Source: Pelagicoccus sp. SDUM812003 (GTDB lineage Bacteria; Verrucomicrobiota; Verrucomicrobiia; Opitutales; Opitutaceae). Taken from it: DNA of 64,000 nucleotides. The translations under genes and the position numbers were made by a program. Location: the NCBI RefSeq assembly GCF_031127815.1, contig NZ_JARXHY010000004.1, forward strand, positions 186,001-250,000. Reading direction: 5' to 3'. The notes beneath the pieces were generated by a model. That model did no database searches, was not told the origin of the DNA, and saw nothing but the letters and a program-made list of their open reading frames with translations. Numbering within the stretch: the first letter of the stretch is position 1; each line of letters opens with the position of its first letter. Positions 42,625 to 52,231 of this stretch are shown here, piece after piece.

Positions 42625-45600
42625 ATGAACGTACAGACTGCTTCCCTGTTTTCCTACCGATTGATTCTAGCTCAGGCCTTGAACGCCTTTGGCGATCATG
42701 GGGCGAAGATCGTGGCGTCCTCGCTCGTGGCGGCGTCCTTTCCCGAGCGGCAAGCTGCCCTTTGGGTAGGGGTGATCTCCTTTCTCTACCTCGCTCCCTA
42801 CGTGCTCTGCGCCCCGCTGGCGGGACGTTTGGCTCGCCGTCATTCGAAAGCTCGCATCGTGAAAGCCAGCTTTCTGTTCCAGGCTGCGGCCATGGGCGGG
42901 CTGGCGATCGGGGCATACTTCTCATGGTTCGGGCTTATGATGTTTTCCGTGTCCATGGTTGCGATACAGTCCTGCTTTCTGGCTCCAGCTCGCAACGCCT
43001 TGCTCCGGGATCTGTGCGGTCCTCGAAAGATCGGTCAGATGATGGGATTGATCGGATTGGCGGGGGTAGGGGCCACCTTGGCCGGTTTGGCGATCGGCGG
43101 GTGGTCCTTCGATTTGCTTTGGTCGAAATTCGGCACGCCATGGCGAGCGGCGTCGGTCGCCGCGGCGGTAGCGGCCTTGGTTTCGCTTTTGGCTTTTGTA
43201 GTTTCGTCTAGAATACGTAGCTCCAGCGAAACCAAGCTCGAGCAATGCAAACCGTTTCGGGAAACCCTGCGGGAGCTGGCGGTCACGCCCGGCCTGCGCT
43301 GGCCGTCGCTGGGACTGGCTTGGTTCTATGGCGTGGGAGCGATGCTGGTGATGATCCTCCTGCAGGATGGCCGTTGGGAGCATGGGCAGGGTCAGGGAGC
43401 CGCGAGCCAAGGCGGATTCATGGCGGCGTTGTTGGGAGCGGGCGTCGCCCTTGGAAGCGGCTTGGCGGCCTGCCTTTGTCGCAAGCGTGTGGAGCTGGGC
43501 CTTTCGTTTCTTGGGGCGATCGGCTTGATGCTCGGCGCTCCGCTGACAGCTATGTTTTGGCATAGCGACCTGCTTTCGATCGTGGGCGTGGCGATCCTTG
43601 GATTGGCGGGCGGCCTTTTCGCCACTCCGCTGAACGCGGCATTCGTTTCGCGTTCGCCAAGCGAAACCCGCTCCGCGAGCATCGCGGCCAACAACCTCGT
43701 GATCAACCTTGTCTCTGGTGGCTTCGTGGGGCTCGCTTCGATCCTTGGATACCTCGCGTGGAGCCCGGTCGCTCAGCTTTGGGTAGTCGCTGCTACGACA
43801 GTTCTGGTGGTTGTCGTAATGATTAAACTGATACCGGAAGGCTTGCTTCGGGTCGCCTTGGTTGCTCTTGCCCGAGTTCTGTATCCAACCCGAGTCAAAG
43901 GGCTTGAGAACCTGCCGGAATCAGGTGGGGCGTTGATCGTGGCGAATCACGTCTCCTTCGCCGACGCGGTGCTGATCTATGCCGCGGTCGATCGCCCTGT
44001 TCGCTTCGTAGGAACGGACGAGCTGTTGAAGAAGCCATTGATGCGTTGGGTGTATCGACGATTCAACGTCATTGCGGTATCGCCAAGCAAGGCCAAGGAC
44101 GCGATTGCGAAAACGGTGCGTGCCCTGAAGGAGGACAAGTCGGTGGTCTGCATTTTCCCGGAAGGCGCCCTGACGCGAACGGGCATGCTGATGCCCTTCA
44201 AGAAAGGGACTGAATTGATCGCCCGCATGGCGCAGGCGCCGGTGATTCCCGCTTATATCGATGGCATGTGGGGATCCGTTTTCAGCTTCGCTGGAGAGCC
44301 GTTTCGCTATCGCCTTGGAATGCCCATGCGTCGTTCGGTGCGCATCGGGTTCGGTGCAGCCCTCCTCGGGGAGGATGCCAGCTCGGACGGGATGCGAGAC
44401 GCCGTCATGCAGCTTGGATACGAATGCTTTTGCGCCCGGCCGGAGCTGCGTTCCAATCTGGGCTACCAAGCTCTGAAGGCGCTCAGGTCGAACCCGTTGA
44501 AAACCTGTTTGGTCGACTACGGGCTGCAGGGACGGAAGCTGAAGCGCATCGAGCTCCTGGCAGCGGCGCTGGTGGTTTCGCGCGAGCTTAAGTCGGCCCG
44601 AGGCGAGAGTCGCGTCGGGGTTCTACTCCCGCCGGGGGTGGCCGGTTGCGCCGCGAATCTGGGCCTCGCTTGGGCGGGGCGTTCTTCGGTGAACCTGAAT
44701 CCCACCGCGGGCTCGGAAGCCCTGCGAACCATGATCGCTGACGCGGGCTTGAAACGGATCGTCACCTCTCGCAGGGCGCTTGCGAAGGTGCCAGGTCTCG
44801 ATCTTTCGTCGGTATCGCTGCTCTACGTCGAAGATCTGCTTTCGAAAGCCTCCCTTTTCAAGCGAGGGCTGCTGGCGGCGTTGGCCATGGCCCTGCCAGC
44901 TCGCTGCCTCGCCAGCGTTTTTTCCATCGCCACTGATGGAGGGGATCGAGAGGCAAGCCTCCTCTTTTCAAGCGGCAGTTCAGCGGCTCCGAAGGGCATT
45001 CCGCTGACGCATTGTAATCTGATTTCGAATACGATGCAGCTCTCCGAATGCACCCTCATGCGGCCCGAGGATCGCATTCTCGCTAACTTGCCGCTGTTTC
45101 ACAGTTTCGGTCTGACAGGGGGACTTTGGCTGCCCCTGCTGCGAGGCATGACCATGGTGTCCACGCCATCGCCGCTGATGGCGAAGGAAGCGGTGAAGGC
45201 GATCCGCGAGGGATCCGTATCGGTTGTGCTGGGCACGCCGACCTTTTTAAGAAACTACCTGAAGCGAGGGGAAACGATGGACTTTTCCAGCGTCCGCTTG
45301 ACGGTCGCTGGCGCTGAGAAGCTTCCGGAACGACTGGGCTCGCAATGGCGAAAAGTGGTGGGCAGCCCCATCCTGGAGGGCTATGGCTTGACCGAGTGCT
45401 CGCCAGTGGTTTCGGCCAATTGTCTGAGAAGCGAGGCCTGCGCTGGGCGATACGTTCTCGAGCAGCGGGGAGACTTGGCGGGAACGGTCGGACGTCCGCT
45501 TCCAGGTGTTTGGCTGCGGCTCGTTTCGGAAGGGGATCGAGCCCGTAAGTGCCAGCGCGGCGAGGCCGGCTTGATTCAGCTAAAGGGGCCAAACGTCTTT

Positions 45601-46038
45601 CGTGGCTATCTCGATCCGAGTCAGAACGAGGAGCGCTTCACCGAGGACGGCTGGTTCGACACTGGAGATATCGGGTGTATCGACGAAAATGGATACTTGA
45701 GCATCGAAGATCGCGTATCCCGCTTCTCGAAGATCGGAGGCGAAATGATCTCTCTCGCTCGCGTGGAAGAGGCTCTGGAGCGAGCGTTTCCGGACGATGG
45801 ATCGAGCGGAGAGATCCGCTTTCTCGTGGCGTCACGGTCCTGTCCCCAGAAGGGCGAGGAGCTCGTGCTGATCAGTCCGTTGCGGATCGATCTGGGAGAG
45901 GCGAGAACGCGTCTGCGAGCGCTCGGCATTCCCAATCTGTGGATTCCGCAAAAGTCTGTCGCCGTGGAGCGGATACCGCTTTTAGGAACGGGAAAGCTCG
46001 ATCTGAAGGCCTGTCAGCAGCTCGCTCTCGCCGCCTGA
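42625..46038 (+). CDS. LplT / PlsC acyltransferase / acyl-ACP synthetase (Aas) fusion
   Basis: 1137 aa with three domains. Residues 1-400 are an MFS transporter (LplT-type lysophospholipid flippase). About 425-620 is an acyltransferase with the HxxxxD motif in NHVSFADAV (near 442) and FPEGALTRTGML. About 640-1137 is an AMP-binding acyl-ACP synthetase with LLFSSGSSAAPKGIPLTH (near 780), EGYGLTECSPV and GWFDTGDIG. E. coli has these as separate lplT and aas genes, together re-acylating lysophosphatidylethanolamine. The fusion channels the whole cycle into one inner-membrane protein. A GGAGG precedes the ATG but only one base away. Confidence 0.93.
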   Translation: MNVQTASLFSYRLILAQALNAFGDHGAKIVASSLVAASFPERQAALWVGVISFLYLAPYVLCAPLAGRLARRHSKARIVKASFLFQAAAMGGLAIGAYFSWFGLMMFSVSMVAIQSCFLAPARNALLRDLCGPRKIGQMMGLIGLAGVGATLAGLAIGGWSFDLLWSKFGTPWRAASVAAAVAALVSLLAFVVSSRIRSSSETKLEQCKPFRETLRELAVTPGLRWPSLGLAWFYGVGAMLVMILLQDGRWEHGQGQGAASQGGFMAALLGAGVALGSGLAACLCRKRVELGLSFLGAIGLMLGAPLTAMFWHSDLLSIVGVAILGLAGGLFATPLNAAFVSRSPSETRSASIAANNLVINLVSGGFVGLASILGYLAWSPVAQLWVVAATTVLVVVVMIKLIPEGLLRVALVALARVLYPTRVKGLENLPESGGALIVANHVSFADAVLIYAAVDRPVRFVGTDELLKKPLMRWVYRRFNVIAVSPSKAKDAIAKTVRALKEDKSVVCIFPEGALTRTGMLMPFKKGTELIARMAQAPVIPAYIDGMWGSVFSFAGEPFRYRLGMPMRRSVRIGFGAALLGEDASSDGMRDAVMQLGYECFCARPELRSNLGYQALKALRSNPLKTCLVDYGLQGRKLKRIELLAAALVVSRELKSARGESRVGVLLPPGVAGCAANLGLAWAGRSSVNLNPTAGSEALRTMIADAGLKRIVTSRRALAKVPGLDLSSVSLLYVEDLLSKASLFKRGLLAALAMALPARCLASVFSIATDGGDREASLLFSSGSSAAPKGIPLTHCNLISNTMQLSECTLMRPEDRILANLPLFHSFGLTGGLWLPLLRGMTMVSTPSPLMAKEAVKAIREGSVSVVLGTPTFLRNYLKRGETMDFSSVRLTVAGAEKLPERLGSQWRKVVGSPILEGYGLTECSPVVSANCLRSEACAGRYVLEQRGDLAGTVGRPLPGVWLRLVSEGDRARKCQRGEAGLIQLKGPNVFRGYLDPSQNEERFTEDGWFDTGDIGCIDENGYLSIEDRVSRFSKIGGEMISLARVEEALERAFPDDGSSGEIRFLVASRSCPQKGEELVLISPLRIDLGEARTRLRALGIPNLWIPQKSVAVERIPLLGTGKLDLKACQQLALAA

Positions 46039-46054
46039 ACGGGTCGGCATGCGA

Positions 46055-47182
46055 CTAGGTTGCGGCGAGGTTTCGCCCTGAGCTCGCGTCGAAGAGGTGG
46101 GCTTTGCTTATCTCGAACGCCAGTTCGAGCGTCTGGCCGGCGGAGAACTTTGCGTCGCTGCCGACGCGACCGATCAGGTTTTGCTGCCCGTTGCGCAAAT
46201 ACAGAAAGGTTTCGTTTCCCATCGGTTCCACCACCTCAAGCTGGAGCTTAGCGGTCAAACCTGCCAGGTCGCTCGCTTGGGACGCAACCTCTCTCATGTT
46301 TTCCGGACGGATGCCCAGCACGACTTGCTCGTCCAGGTGGCTTCGCCCTTGCTCGGCGAGTCGAGCGTCGAGCTTGAGCGCGATGTCCGATTGCTCGGCG
46401 TGAAAAAAGAGGTGGGCGTCTACGCTTTCGAGACGGCCCCTTAGCAGGTTCATGGGCGGGCTCCCGATGAAGCCTGCCACGAAGAGGTTGGCAGGCTGGT
46501 TGTAGAGCGTGAGGGGGTCGTCGACCTGCATGATGTCTCCATGGTTCATGACGCAGATGCGGTCTCCCATGGTCATGGCTTCCACCTGGTCGTGGGTGAC
46601 GTAGATCATGGTCGAGTCCAGGCGATCGTGCAGCTTGGAAATCTCGGCTCGCGTGCTGACTCGCATCTTGGCGTCGAGGTTGGAAAGCGGCTCGTCGAAG
46701 AGGAAAACCTTGGGCTTGCGTACGATGGCCCGCCCGACCGCGACCCGTTGCCGCTGACCGCCTGAAAGCTCTTTGGGCTTTCGGTGTAAGAGATCTTCGA
46801 TACCGAGAATGCGAGCCGCTTCGTCGACGCGTCGCTTGATCTGTTGCTTGCTGAACTTTCGCAGCTTCAAACCGAACGCCATGTTCTCGAAAACGCTCAT
46901 GTGTGGATACAAGGCGTAGTTCTGAAACACCATGGCAATATCGCGATCCTTCGGGGGCACATCGTTGATGAGGTTTCCGTCGATGGAAATCTCGCCGCTT
47001 GTGATGTCCTCCAGTCCCGCGATCATGCGAAGGGTGGTGGATTTGCCGCATCCGGATGGTCCGACCAGCACCATGAATTCGCGATCCTGTATGCTTAGGT
47101 CGATACCGTTGACCGCAGTGACGTCCTTGTTCTTGCGATCAGGATAGATCTTGGTGAGGGAGCGGATTTCGACAGTGGCCAT
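46055..47182 (-). CDS. MalK/UgpC-type ABC transporter ATPase
   Basis: 375 aa, the length of carbohydrate-importer ATPases. Seen: Walker [10 protein letters not shown] (about 38-46), Q loop QNYALYPHM, signature [10 protein letters not shown], Walker [12 protein letters not shown], switch His in VTHDQ, and the C-terminal TOBE/MOBE regulatory domain (VLGIRPENM). It drives uptake of sugars or glycerol-3-phosphate. No permease or binding protein is next to it; such shared ATPases can energise several systems. It converges with the fusion gene (16 bp between stops). Confidence 0.95.
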   Translation of the reverse strand: MATVEIRSLTKIYPDRKNKDVTAVNGIDLSIQDREFMVLVGPSGCGKSTTLRMIAGLEDITSGEISIDGNLINDVPPKDRDIAMVFQNYALYPHMSVFENMAFGLKLRKFSKQQIKRRVDEAARILGIEDLLHRKPKELSGGQRQRVAVGRAIVRKPKVFLFDEPLSNLDAKMRVSTRAEISKLHDRLDSTMIYVTHDQVEAMTMGDRICVMNHGDIMQVDDPLTLYNQPANLFVAGFIGSPPMNLLRGRLESVDAHLFFHAEQSDIALKLDARLAEQGRSHLDEQVVLGIRPENMREVASQASDLAGLTAKLQLEVVEPMGNETFLYLRNGQQNLIGRVGSDAKFSAGQTLELAFEISKAHLFDASSGRNLAAT

Positions 47183-47643
47183 GACACGGGAATCCTATCG
47201 GCTGTTTTTAGGAAAAGGCGAGTCTAGGCTTTCTCCGTTTCCTTGGCCAAAGCTGACAGAAACGTCGGGACAGCGTTGATACGAAACTGTCTGGCAGAAC
47301 AGGTTCGGCGTATCCATTGGCTCGATCGAACCCCGCATTCGAATCGTATCGAAGATCGTCCTACTGGTGTAAAAGCGAAGAAAGGGAAGCCTGCTCGAAG
47401 CTCGAGTTTCCCCTGTATCGAAATTCCTGATCTGGATACAGATCGAAGGCCTCGAAACGTAAAAGGTGACAAAAAATCTGAATACACCGCCGTTTTAGGC
47501 CAAAAATATTGTAAAAACAGGGTGTAACCAAAAAATACTAACAAGTTTAGGTTTGAAAAACTACGGTATAAGAGTAAAAGAACGTTTCTTCAGGTTTAAG
47601 AATTCCCACTTAATAAACCGTTAATCCTAACCATACTAACGTT
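47183..47643. other. Divergent 460-bp intergenic region
   Basis: No credible gene. The right half is AT-rich, unlike the rest of the window. The octamer ATACTAAC occurs twice (47535-47542 and 47633-47640), the second just before the start of the H1-like gene. It must hold the promoters of the ABC ATPase and the H1-like gene, but I cannot place hexamers confidently. Confidence 0.4.
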
Positions 47644-48294
47644 ATGGCCGCTAAAAAAAGCGCTGAGAGTTCCCCTCTCACATTCGATCTGAAGGCAGAC
47701 CTCATCGCTGTCCTCGATAAGTACCAAAAACAGCTCGGTGTATCCAAAAGCGAAATCATTCGCTATGCGATCGCCGGCTTCGACTATGCTGGCTTTGCGC
47801 CAGCTGTGGAATCGCATCGTCAGATCTCCGTGCGTCTTCCACTGGATCAAAAGAAGGATCTGGTTAAGCTCGCTAAGTCCAAGAAGGTGAGCATCGGCGA
47901 ACTGCTTCGCGCAGCGCTCGAAACCCTTCCGACAGTTCCTGCCAAGTCAGGGATCGAGAAAGCGGCTCCTGCTCCTAAGAAGGCTGCCAAGAAAGCAGCG
48001 AAAAAGGCAGCTAAGAAGGCGGCAAAGAAAGGCGCCGCTAAGAAGGCTGCCAAGAAAGCCGCCAAGAAAGCCGCCGCCAAAAAGGCTGCCAAGAAGGTAG
48101 CGAAGAAGGCGGTCAAGAAAGCTGCGAAGAAAGCGGCGCCCAAGAAGGCGTCCGCCAAGAAGGTAGCGAAAAAGGCTGCTAAGAAGACAACCAAGAAGGC
48201 TGCCAAGAAAGCCGCCAAAAAGGCACCGAAGAAGGCTGCCAAGAAGGTCGCTAAGAAAGCTGCGAAGAAGGCTGCTAAGAAGAAAAAGAAGTAA
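47644..48294 (+). CDS. Nucleoid-type protein: two ribbon-helix-helix units plus H1-like Lys/Ala tail
   Basis: 216 aa. Residues 12-46 (LTFDLKADLIAVLDKYQKQL, then SKSEIIRYAIAGF) and 59-95 (RQISVRLPLDQKKDLVKLAK, then VSIGELLRAALETL) each look like a ribbon-helix-helix unit (strand, helix, helix). Residues 106-216 are KAAKK-type repeats as in histone H1 and chlamydial Hc2. A paired RHH would bind sequence-specific DNA and the tail would coat it. The start at 47644 lacks a Shine-Dalgarno site; codon repetition in the tail produces a long antisense Phe/Ala ORF that is not real. Confidence 0.88.
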   Translation: MAAKKSAESSPLTFDLKADLIAVLDKYQKQLGVSKSEIIRYAIAGFDYAGFAPAVESHRQISVRLPLDQKKDLVKLAKSKKVSIGELLRAALETLPTVPAKSGIEKAAPAPKKAAKKAAKKAAKKAAKKGAAKKAAKKAAKKAAAKKAAKKVAKKAVKKAAKKAAPKKASAKKVAKKAAKKTTKKAAKKAAKKAPKKAAKKVAKKAAKKAAKKKKK

Positions 48295-48325
48295 TCCGCT
48301 TCGATTCCTTTTATCACTTCAAATC

Positions 48326-48353
48326 AAAGCCGAGGATTCGTCCTCGGCTTTTT
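48326..48353 (+). terminator. Terminator after the H1-like gene
   Basis: Perfect stem AAAGCCGAGGA / TCCTCGGCTTT with UUCG tetraloop and five T on the plus strand. AAAGC at the 5' side also gives some T-run on the minus strand, so it may serve the convergent gene too. Confidence 0.92.
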
Positions 48354-48447
48354 GCTTGCCTGTTCGCTCAGGCGCTTTGCGGCTTTTTCGCTGACATAGG
48401 AAAGTCTCGGGAGCAACGCTGAGGGGCGTGCGCTCAGGCCTGCGACG

Positions 48448-49941
48448 TCAAAGCGGCGGCAGCTGAGCGTGCTTGATCCCTTTTCGAAGGCTGCGGATCA
48501 CGGTATCGAGGGTTTGGATGCGAGCCCGCATCTTGCAGTTTGCGGGGATGATATGCCAAGGGGCGTAAGCGCTGTTTGTCTTGTCGATCATCTCGTTGAC
48601 CGCTTCTTCGTAGAGCTCCCACTTTTCGCGGTTGCGCCAATCCTCGTCGGTTATCTTCCACTGCTTGAGCGGATTCTCCTGACGGGCTTGGAAGCGTTCC
48701 AGCTGGGTCTCTTTGTCGATGTGCAGCCAGAACTTTACGATCTGGGTGCCGAAGCGAGCGAGGTGGCTTTCCATCTCGTTCATTTCCTGGTAGGCGGCCT
48801 GCCATTCCTCGTTGCTGCAAAGCCGCTCGACGCGTTCGACCAGCACACGTCCGTACCAGGACCGGTCGAAAATGGCGATCTTGCCCTGCTGCGGCATTTC
48901 CTTCCAGAAGCGCCAGAGGTAGTGGTGGCTCAGTTCGAGTCGGGTCGGCGCTGCCACAGGGGTGACATCGTATCCGCGCGGGTCGATGCTTTGCACGAGA
49001 CGTTTGATGCAGCCGCCTTTGCCCGCCGCGTCCCAGCCGCAGAAGACGATAACCACCGGCACCTTGTGAGAGTGCACTTCGTGTGCCAGTTCGTGGATGG
49101 TGTGCTGCCGCTTCTTTAGCGTAGCCTTGTATTCCGCCCGATCCATGGGTTCGGGGAACTCGGTTTGAGCGAGGTAGTTGGTACCCTTGTAGGGTATCCA
49201 TGTTTTGGATCTTTGCTTGGAGTTTCGTGGCTTTTGGCGGGCCTTTTCCTCCTCGATGGCTTTTTCGAGCTGATCGATGATGCGATTGTAGATTTCGATG
49301 GAGGCGCCTTTGAAGGACTGGGTATCCACGACCTGCCAGGGAGCGTAGTCGCGGTCCGTGGCTTGGATCATGCGTTCGACCATGCCCATCAGCGTTTTGT
49401 ACTGGCGGTTTCGACGCCAGTCTTTCGCGGTCACCCGCCAGGCGGTCTTGGGGTTGCTCTCCAGCTTTTTCAGGCGTTTCGCCTGAACCTTCTTGGGCAC
49501 GGTCAGGAAGAGCTTGATGATCTTCACTCCGCTGTCGTGGAGCTGGCGTTCGAATTTTACGATGTCGTCCCAGTAGCTCTCCATCTGTTCGTCGTGCAGC
49601 TTGCCTTCGGCCCAGGTGTCGAGGGCCAGGTAGTAGGGGCCGCGGTCGTAGAACTGGATTTTCCCTTTGGCGGGGGTGTTGTTCCAAAACCGATGCAGCA
49701 AGGGGTAGCGACGCGGCTCCTGATGGGAGGCATGGGTCGAGTAGACCTTGAAGGAGCGGCTGTCGATCTCGAGCAGAATTTGGTTGAGCAGCTTCCCTTT
49801 GCGCGAGGCGTCGAGAGCTTCGATCATGACCAGCACGGGGATATCTAGATCGTTGGCTTCGCGCTGCAGCACGCCGAGCTTGATGGCGAGGTCCTTCAGA
49901 ACGCTCTTGGACGGTTTTTCGGATTCGGAGGCGTCAGACAT
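48448..49941 (-). CDS. pap: Polyphosphate:AMP phosphotransferase (two-domain PPK2)
   Basis: 497 aa. It makes ADP from AMP and polyphosphate. Two PPK2 domains are fused: the N-terminal half has a degenerate P-loop (EALDASRKGK, about 43-52), the C-terminal half an intact Walker A, CGWDAAGKGG (near 305), and the DRSWYGRVLVERV lid motif. This one-active, one-degenerate layout is the family's known pattern. It is convergent with the H1-like gene and divergent from the CBS gene. No ppk or ppx is near. Confidence 0.94.
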   Translation of the reverse strand: MSDASESEKPSKSVLKDLAIKLGVLQREANDLDIPVLVMIEALDASRKGKLLNQILLEIDSRSFKVYSTHASHQEPRRYPLLHRFWNNTPAKGKIQFYDRGPYYLALDTWAEGKLHDEQMESYWDDIVKFERQLHDSGVKIIKLFLTVPKKVQAKRLKKLESNPKTAWRVTAKDWRRNRQYKTLMGMVERMIQATDRDYAPWQVVDTQSFKGASIEIYNRIIDQLEKAIEEEKARQKPRNSKQRSKTWIPYKGTNYLAQTEFPEPMDRAEYKATLKKRQHTIHELAHEVHSHKVPVVIVFCGWDAAGKGGCIKRLVQSIDPRGYDVTPVAAPTRLELSHHYLWRFWKEMPQQGKIAIFDRSWYGRVLVERVERLCSNEEWQAAYQEMNEMESHLARFGTQIVKFWLHIDKETQLERFQARQENPLKQWKITDEDWRNREKWELYEEAVNEMIDKTNSAYAPWHIIPANCKMRARIQTLDTVIRSLRKGIKHAQLPPL

Positions 49942-50063
49942 GTGGCAAACGATACGCCGGGTATGGGCGTTGCCAAGTCGAAGCTCAGGTTTTTGCGGAT
50001 GCGGTCCGGATCTGGATTTCGTCTATTGATTCCATCGCGAGTATTCGCAGATTCGTTACTTCT

Positions 50064-50675
50064 ATGATCGTGCGCATGTACATGACGAGCGGGGTTCAAA
50101 CCATCGATCCCGATACCAAGCCCTCCGTCGCTGCCAAGCTGATGCGCGAGAAGCGGATTCGTCGCCTGATCGTGAGTCAGGCGGGCGAGGTGCATGGCAT
50201 CGTTTGCGCTCGGGATCTGACGCGCGCGGCGGAGCGCGTGGGCACCAGCAAGCAGGTGCAGCGGGTGCGGGAAATCATGAAATCCCCCGTGATATCGGTC
50301 GGGCAGGACGATCCCATCGAGAAGGCGGCCCGTTTGATGACCAAGCATCACATTGGCAGCTTGGCGGTGATGAGCGGAGCGAAGCTGATGGGAATCATCA
50401 CTGAGTCGGACATTTTTCGGGCCTTGACCCAAGTCATGGCGGGTGGAGGGAATTCGGCTCGTATCACCTTCGATATTACAAAGGGCGATCAGACGCTGGA
50501 GTTTCTCATCAGCAAGTGCAAGTCGATGGGCGTTCGTCTTCTAAGCTACTTGAGTTTCGAGGACGGCGATCGGCTCATGGCGGTGGCGCGAGTGCGCGGC
50601 GATCGGACCAAGGACTTCGTGGACGATCTTTGGGACTCCGGCGAAGTGGTGGTCAACGTGATCTACCTGAAGTAG
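50064..50675 (+). CDS. Two-CBS-domain protein with C-terminal ACT-like part
   Basis: 203 aa. Two CBS motifs (about 1-60, MYMTSGVQTIDPDTKPSVAA; about 68-125, MKSPVISVGQDDPIEKAARL) form a Bateman module for adenine nucleotides. The last 65 residues (ISKCKSMGVRLLSYLSFEDG) resemble the ACT-like end of AcuB-type proteins. No enzyme domain is present, so it is probably a sensor of energy state. It is divergent from pap, which may be coincidence. Confidence 0.9.
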   Translation: MIVRMYMTSGVQTIDPDTKPSVAAKLMREKRIRRLIVSQAGEVHGIVCARDLTRAAERVGTSKQVQRVREIMKSPVISVGQDDPIEKAARLMTKHHIGSLAVMSGAKLMGIITESDIFRALTQVMAGGGNSARITFDITKGDQTLEFLISKCKSMGVRLLSYLSFEDGDRLMAVARVRGDRTKDFVDDLWDSGEVVVNVIYLK

Positions 50676-50716
50676 GCGGTCGGATCTCGGTTTCGCGGAA
50701 GGGGAGCGGGCGTACG

Positions 50717-52231
50717 CTATGCCTGGGCGCTGGGGGCTCTGTATCCGAAAAACTGATGCTGCTTGATGACGGCGACGGCTTTTTCGGGCACCATTTCCTT
50801 CCAGCTCGGATCGTTGTCGGCGATGGCCTTTAGGATATCTCTCGAGAAGATTTCCAGCAGCGATTCGTCGATCCCGCGCAGGTGTTCGATGTAGCCGTTT
50901 TCCAGCAGGTGGAGGTAGAGGTTGGAGAGCTTGGAGTCGATGCGCAGGTTGTTGCAGGTGATGAGCATTTCGTCCGCGATGCCGCCGATGGTCTGCGGGG
51001 AAACGCTGCCGGGCTCATGGGTCGCATCGCCGTTTTTCATCTGATCGAGGTAGCGGCGGTAGGCCTTTTGCTTCATCGGGTAGATGTACAGCTTGACCGC
51101 GTTTTTGAAGAGCCGTCCGAAGCTTTCCAGGATGCCGCCTTCGAGGTGGGCGTAGTAGCGTTCGTTGAAGACTTCGAGCAGGTTGTTGATGCCCATGACG
51201 ACTCCGATCATTTCCTTGGTGTATCGACGAAAGTAGGACGTGAGGCGATAGAATTCGAAGTAGTTCGAAATGAGCACGTAGTTGCCAGTGGCTCCGATGG
51301 TGTCGATGCGCTGCAGGAAGTCGTCGTAGTCGAGCTTTCCCGACGCCAGCAGGTTGTTCATGGTCAGTTCCGCCATCACCAGCACGTCCTTGCCTTGCAC
51401 CGAAGGCTCCTGCACGAACTGGGCTCCGGAGCATTTGAGCATGTCGATATTGACGCGGGTGATGGGGCGAAAGCTGCCTCGTTCCACCAGCACCGCCTTT
51501 TTATAGATGGCTTCGGACGGCTGCGTGATTTCGCCGTGCGGCGAGAAGAGCACCGCGTTGGTGAGGCCGCGTCGCACGAGGTGGAGGTTGGCGATGCGGT
51601 TATCGACGTGGGAGAAATCGGGACCGCTGAAGTGGATCAGGTCCACTTCGATGCGGTCGTTTCCTACGTTGTCGGCCAGCGATTCGATGAGCTCCTCGAT
51701 GTTGTGATGCAGGTAGGAGGCGCCGTAGATGAGGTTGGTGCCGAGGATGCCTACGGCGTGCTGCTGCTGCACGTTTTCCGGATCCCACATGCGGGTGTGG
51801 AGGATGATCTCGTTCGGCTCGGCGTTCGGTGTAAGTTGAAAACGGATACCCATCCAGCCGTGCGTATCGTCGCCGCCGCGGTAGCTCTTGGCTTTCATGG
51901 TATTGGCGTAGGCGAAGAAGCAGCGCTCGTTTCCGACCTCTTCGGAGAGGCGTTCCACCAGCAGCGAGTACTCGTGGTCGATCATCTTTTGCAGGCGTTC
52001 GCGTGAGACGTAGCGGCCGGACTTGCCGTAGATGGAGTCGCTGAAGGTCATGTCGTAGGCGGACATGGTTTTGGCGATGGTTCCCGCGGCTCCGCCCGCT
52101 TGGAAGAAGTTTCGGCAGGTTTCCTGTCCGGCTCCGATCTCCGCGAAGGTGCCGTAGCGTTTGGCGTCGAGATTGACGGTGAGGGCTTTGCGGTTGGTGG
52201 TGAGGAGTTCCTGTTCCTTCGGAGAGTCCAT
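50717..52231 (-). CDS. Conserved cytosolic protein of unknown function
   Basis: 504 aa from the ATG at 52231 (MDSPKEQELL); the frame extends 77 codons upstream in Arg/Pro-rich sequence that is not coding-like. Family phrases are YGTFAEIGAGQETCRNFF, GGAAGTIAKTMSAYDMTFSD and IYGKSGRYVSRERLQKMIDH. I recall homologues in Bacteroidetes and Verrucomicrobia with inconsistent labels (TonB receptor, nicotinate-nucleotide adenylyltransferase); neither fits, as there is no signal peptide or HxGH motif. It appears soluble and alpha/beta. It is divergent from cstA; a metabolic link is unproven. Confidence 0.85.
   Translation of the reverse strand: MDSPKEQELLTTNRKALTVNLDAKRYGTFAEIGAGQETCRNFFQAGGAAGTIAKTMSAYDMTFSDSIYGKSGRYVSRERLQKMIDHEYSLLVERLSEEVGNERCFFAYANTMKAKSYRGGDDTHGWMGIRFQLTPNAEPNEIILHTRMWDPENVQQQHAVGILGTNLIYGASYLHHNIEELIESLADNVGNDRIEVDLIHFSGPDFSHVDNRIANLHLVRRGLTNAVLFSPHGEITQPSEAIYKKAVLVERGSFRPITRVNIDMLKCSGAQFVQEPSVQGKDVLVMAELTMNNLLASGKLDYDDFLQRIDTIGATGNYVLISNYFEFYRLTSYFRRYTKEMIGVVMGINNLLEVFNERYYAHLEGGILESFGRLFKNAVKLYIYPMKQKAYRRYLDQMKNGDATHEPGSVSPQTIGGIADEMLITCNNLRIDSKLSNLYLHLLENGYIEHLRGIDESLLEIFSRDILKAIADNDPSWKEMVPEKAVAVIKQHQFFGYRAPSAQA

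Noticed and set aside
47940-48294. Tandem repeat resembling a CRISPR array
   Set aside because: The repetition is the in-frame KAAKK codon pattern; there are no spacers of constant length and no cas genes.
47847-48317. Antisense 156-aa Phe/Ala-rich ORF
   Set aside because: It is the complement of the Lys/Ala codon repeats of the H1-like gene; low-complexity and without a plausible start region.
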